Positions 5,647-7,826 of a DNA stretch of 7,826 nucleotides are shown in pieces. The number at the start of each line of letters is the position of its first letter. Within the stretch, counting starts at the first letter, position 1. The notes under the pieces were generated by a model. It was not told the origin of the DNA. It saw only the letters and a list, made by a program, of their open reading frames with translations, and searched no databases. Both the position numbers and the translations under genes were made by a program. Source of the stretch: Bacteroidales bacterium UBA3754 (GTDB lineage: Bacteria > Bacteroidota > Bacteroidia > Bacteroidales > UBA1715); the NCBI GenBank assembly GCA_002371705.1, contig DFGI01000029.1, positions 1-7,826 on the forward strand, in the 5' to 3' direction.

Positions 5647-6629
5647 AAAAGAAAATTGCTGTTGTTGGAGGTAGTTTTACTTCAGAATCAGACATTTCGA
5701 AAAATAGCGCCATTCAGGTGAGCGGTATGATTGATGCGAATAAATATGATGTTTATACGGTATTTATTTCGCATGGAGACTGGATGGTTCAAATGCCAGA
5801 CGGGGAATTCCCAATTAACAAGAGTGATTTTTCATTTCAATATCAAGGTAAGAAAATCACATTCGACTGCGTATATAATTCCATCCATGGAACACCGGGC
5901 GAAGATGGCCAAATGCCGGGATATTGGGATTTGTTGGGCATTCCATATACAAGTTGTGGCGTGTTCACAGGCTCGTTGACATTTAACAAATATGCCACAA
6001 AAACATTCTTAAAATCGTTTGGCATTAAAACCGCCGATGCGGTGCTGCTTCGTCCGTGGAACGAGGTGAATGTGGAAAAAATCGTTGAAAAAGTTGGATT
6101 ACCGTGTTTTGTGAAACCAAATAATGGCGGTTCAAGTTTTGGCGTGTCGAAAGTGAAAACTGAAGCCGATATGATTCCAGCTATAAAGAAGGCGTTTGAG
6201 GAAGATGATGAGGTAATTATTGAACGTTTTGTGAAAGGAATTGAAGTGTCGGTTGGTGCATATGAAGTGAAAAATGGCGTTCACGTGTTGCCGATTACGG
6301 AGATACAAACGAAAAACGAATTCTTTGATTATCAGGCAAAATACGAAAGCGGTTATAGTCAGGAAATTACGCCAGCTCAGTTGCCAGAAAAAGTAACGGC
6401 GTTGTGCAAAGAAGAAACCGCAAAAATTTATAAATATTTAGGCTGTTTTGGTATTTGCCGTGTTGATTTCATTATAACATCAAACGGAGATATGAACTTT
6501 TTGGAAATAAATACCAATCCAGGTATGAGTAAAGCGAGCATTGTTCCGAAACAAATGCGTGCGGAAGGATTGAATGAAGCAGATGTTTTTTCAGCAATTA
6601 TCGAACATTCAATAAAAGTCAAGAAGTAA
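5643..6629 (+). CDS. ddl: D-alanine--D-alanine ligase
   Basis: Ddl joins two D-Ala with ATP to make the dipeptide that ends the peptidoglycan stem peptide; it acts in the cytoplasm. The 328-residue protein is full length with an ATP-grasp fold. Landmarks are VVGGSFTSES (7-16, with the conserved Glu at 15), HGTPGEDG (82-89), NKYATK (115-120), CFVKPNNGGSSFGVSKV (155-171), FFDYQAKY (227-234, holding the Lys-Tyr pair found in D-Ala-D-Ala rather than D-Ala-D-Lac ligases), and the metal ligands D275, E288 and N290 in RVDF and EINTNPGM. The Tyr suggests a normal D-Ala product, with no sign of vancomycin-type D-lactate specificity. The start ATG overlaps the upstream aminotransferase stop (ATGA). A strong terminator follows 24 bp after the stop. 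EINTNPGM differs slightly from the commoner NT-x-PGM versions but keeps the ligands. Confidence 0.96.
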   Translation: MKKKIAVVGGSFTSESDISKNSAIQVSGMIDANKYDVYTVFISHGDWMVQMPDGEFPINKSDFSFQYQGKKITFDCVYNSIHGTPGEDGQMPGYWDLLGIPYTSCGVFTGSLTFNKYATKTFLKSFGIKTADAVLLRPWNEVNVEKIVEKVGLPCFVKPNNGGSSFGVSKVKTEADMIPAIKKAFEEDDEVIIERFVKGIEVSVGAYEVKNGVHVLPITEIQTKNEFFDYQAKYESGYSQEITPAQLPEKVTALCKEETAKIYKYLGCFGICRVDFIITSNGDMNFLEINTNPGMSKASIVPKQMRAEGLNEADVFSAIIEHSIKVKK

Positions 6630-6653
6630 CGATAAGTAAATCGTAAGAACTGG

Positions 6654-6691
6654 AAACCCCGAGCAAGCAATGAGCTGGTTCGGGGTTTTTT
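6654..6691 (+). terminator. Intrinsic terminator after ddl
   Basis: AAACCCCGA (6654-6662) pairs with TCGGGGTTT (6680-6688), with a loop that may form a further GC/GC pairing, followed by a T run to 6691. It ends the aminotransferase-ddl transcript. The T run is only 16 bp before the -7 box of comM. Confidence 0.92.
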
Positions 6692-6707
6692 ATTATGAAA
6701 AATAGCC

Positions 6708-6715
6708 TATCTTTG
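6708..6715 (+). promoter_or_regulatory. -7 promoter box for comM
   Basis: TATCTTTG is an exact match to TAnnTTTG, 42 bp before the comM ATG. The -33 position falls in the T run of the ddl terminator (TTTT at 6686-6689, spacer 18), a three-of-four match. The predicted transcription start is near 6719. Confidence 0.55.
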
Positions 6716-6725
6716 AATTAAATAA

Positions 6726-6740
6726 AGCACTGCAAGTGCT
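6726..6740 (+). promoter_or_regulatory. Small hairpin in the comM leader
   Basis: AGCACT and AGTGCT are perfect inverted repeats around a 3-nt loop GCA. If transcription starts near 6719, the hairpin sits almost at the 5' end of the mRNA and ends 17 nt before the ATG. It could stabilise the transcript or be a protein-binding palindrome; its role is inference. It has no T run, so it is not a terminator. Confidence 0.35.
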
Positions 6741-6757
6741 GCAACGAATTTAATGAT

Positions 6758-7826
6758 ATGCTTGTAAAAACGTATGGTGGGGCTGTGAATGGAATAGATG
6801 CCCGTATAATTACAGTAGAAACCGACATTGTGAGCGGTGTGAATTTTTATTTGGTCGGGTTGCCCGACAGTGCGGTGAAGGAAAGCCAACAGCGGATAGA
6901 ATCGGCGTTACGAAGCGTTGGATATCAATTACCCGGACGGAAAATTACCATTAATATGGCGCCAGCCGACTTGAGGAAAGAGGGCACGTCGTATGATATG
7001 ACGCTTGCTATAGGAATATTGGCGGCTTCGCAACAGATTGCATCAGAGCGTGTGGGGGATTATCTTATAATGGGCGAATTATCGCTTGATGGCGGCGTAC
7101 ACCGCATAAACGGGGCTTTGTCGATGGCAATAGAAGCCAGAAAATTTGGATTCAAAGGTTTTATACTGCCCAAGGAAAATGCTTTGGAAGCCGCTGTGGT
7201 AAACGATTTGGACGTGTATGGTGTGGAAAATATCAAACAAGTGATTGATTTTTTCGAGGAGAAGGTTACGCTGGAGAAAACAGAAGTGAATACCCGTGAA
7301 GAATTTTTCAAACACATTGATAATTGCACCTATGATTTTGCCGATGTGAAAGGGCAGGAGAATGTGAAACGCGCGTTGGAAATAGCCGCGGCAGGTGGTC
7401 ATAATCTCATAATGGTAGGACCGCCGGGAGCGGGAAAAACTATGTTGGCGAAACGAATTGTTTCCATATTGCCTCCGTTGACTTTGCACGAAGCATTGGA
7501 AACGACGAAAATTCATTCCGTGGCAGGAAAATTGGGCGGGCACGTATCGTTGATGACAGAACGTCCGTTCCGTTCCCCACATCATACGGTGAGCGATGTC
7601 GCTTTAGTTGGCGGTGGTACATATCCTCAACCTGGTGAAATTTCACTTGCACATAATGGCGTGCTGTTTCTTGACGAGCTGCCTGAATTTAAACGGCAAG
7701 TTCTCGAAGTTATGCGGCAGCCGTTGGAAGATAGACATATCAATATCTCACGTGCAAAATTCACGGTGGATTATCCAGCAAGTTTTATGTTGATAGCCTC
7801 GATGAATCCCTGTCCGTGCGGATATT
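6758..7826 (+). CDS. comM: ComM/YifB family Mg-chelatase-like AAA+ ATPase (partial, cut by the right edge)
   Basis: The frame is open from the ATG at 6758 to the end of the window, giving 356 residues of a family usually near 510. The N-terminal ChlI-type domain (about 1-170) begins MLVKTYGGAVNGIDA, followed by the typical VGLPDSAVKESQQRIESAL (33-51) and NMAPADLRKEG (66-76). The AAA+ domain starts with DFADVKGQENVKRALEIAAAGGHN. Walker A is GPPGAGKT (221-228), then RPFRSPHHTVSD (269-280), Walker B VLFLDELPE (302-310), and NPCPCG (350-355) near the edge. ComM is a hexameric branch-migration helicase that promotes integration of incoming DNA during natural transformation in Vibrio and Haemophilus. 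The family is widespread, including in bacteria with no known competence, so its role here is inferred. It has its own -7 box and no Shine-Dalgarno site. Confidence 0.95.
   Translation, partial: MLVKTYGGAVNGIDARIITVETDIVSGVNFYLVGLPDSAVKESQQRIESALRSVGYQLPGRKITINMAPADLRKEGTSYDMTLAIGILAASQQIASERVGDYLIMGELSLDGGVHRINGALSMAIEARKFGFKGFILPKENALEAAVVNDLDVYGVENIKQVIDFFEEKVTLEKTEVNTREEFFKHIDNCTYDFADVKGQENVKRALEIAAAGGHNLIMVGPPGAGKTMLAKRIVSILPPLTLHEALETTKIHSVAGKLGGHVSLMTERPFRSPHHTVSDVALVGGGTYPQPGEISLAHNGVLFLDELPEFKRQVLEVMRQPLEDRHINISRAKFTVDYPASFMLIASMNPCPCGY

Noticed and set aside
6428..6670. A leftward 80-codon frame across the end of ddl and its terminator
   Set aside because: It overlaps conserved Ddl metal-binding motifs on the other strand and has no recognisable content.

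Overview
The window looks like a chromosomal segment of a member of the Bacteroidota, most likely the order Bacteroidales. The clues are: promoter -7 boxes of the TAnnTTTG type (two share the 10-mer GTATATTTGC); mostly weak or absent Shine-Dalgarno sites; an archaeal/eukaryal-type ProRS of 490 residues; a FadL-like outer-membrane protein whose signal peptide ends in LNA|QD; a D-Ala-D-Ala ligase with HGTPGEDG; and a tRNA gene with no encoded CCA. The genus cannot be fixed from the sequence.

Layout. Positions 1-97 may hold the end of an unidentified rightward gene. It converges on a leftward tRNA-Arg(TCT) gene (95-168) that has its own promoter. Further right, also leftward, is proS (233-1705). 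A 96-bp AT-rich divergent region (1706-1801) separates proS from the rightward genes. First of these is a strange lipoprotein of low complexity (1802-3163) with a Tyr/His-rich middle and a Ser-rich, partly tandem-repeated C-terminal half. A FadL/OMPP1-type outer-membrane beta-barrel gene follows (3207-4673), with its own -7 box and a strong intrinsic terminator. Next is a two-gene unit: a fold-type IV (class IV) aminotransferase (4816-5646) overlapping ddl (5643-6629) by ATGA, closed by a second terminator. The last gene is comM/yifB (from 6758), a Mg-chelatase-like AAA+ ATPase that runs off the right edge.

How the genes fit together. The tRNA and proS serve translation. The lipoprotein and the barrel are envelope proteins and may be co-transcribed, since no terminator lies between them. 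The aminotransferase is translationally coupled to the peptidoglycan precursor enzyme Ddl, which raises the question whether it handles a D-amino acid. ComM is a branch-migration helicase linked to DNA uptake in other bacteria and is probably an independent unit.

Most of the window is ordinary housekeeping sequence. I saw no CRISPR array, insertion sequence, phage gene or defence system. The least explained part is the Tyr/His/Ser-rich lipoprotein, followed by the aminotransferase-ddl coupling and the structured or coding sequence meeting the 3' end of the tRNA.
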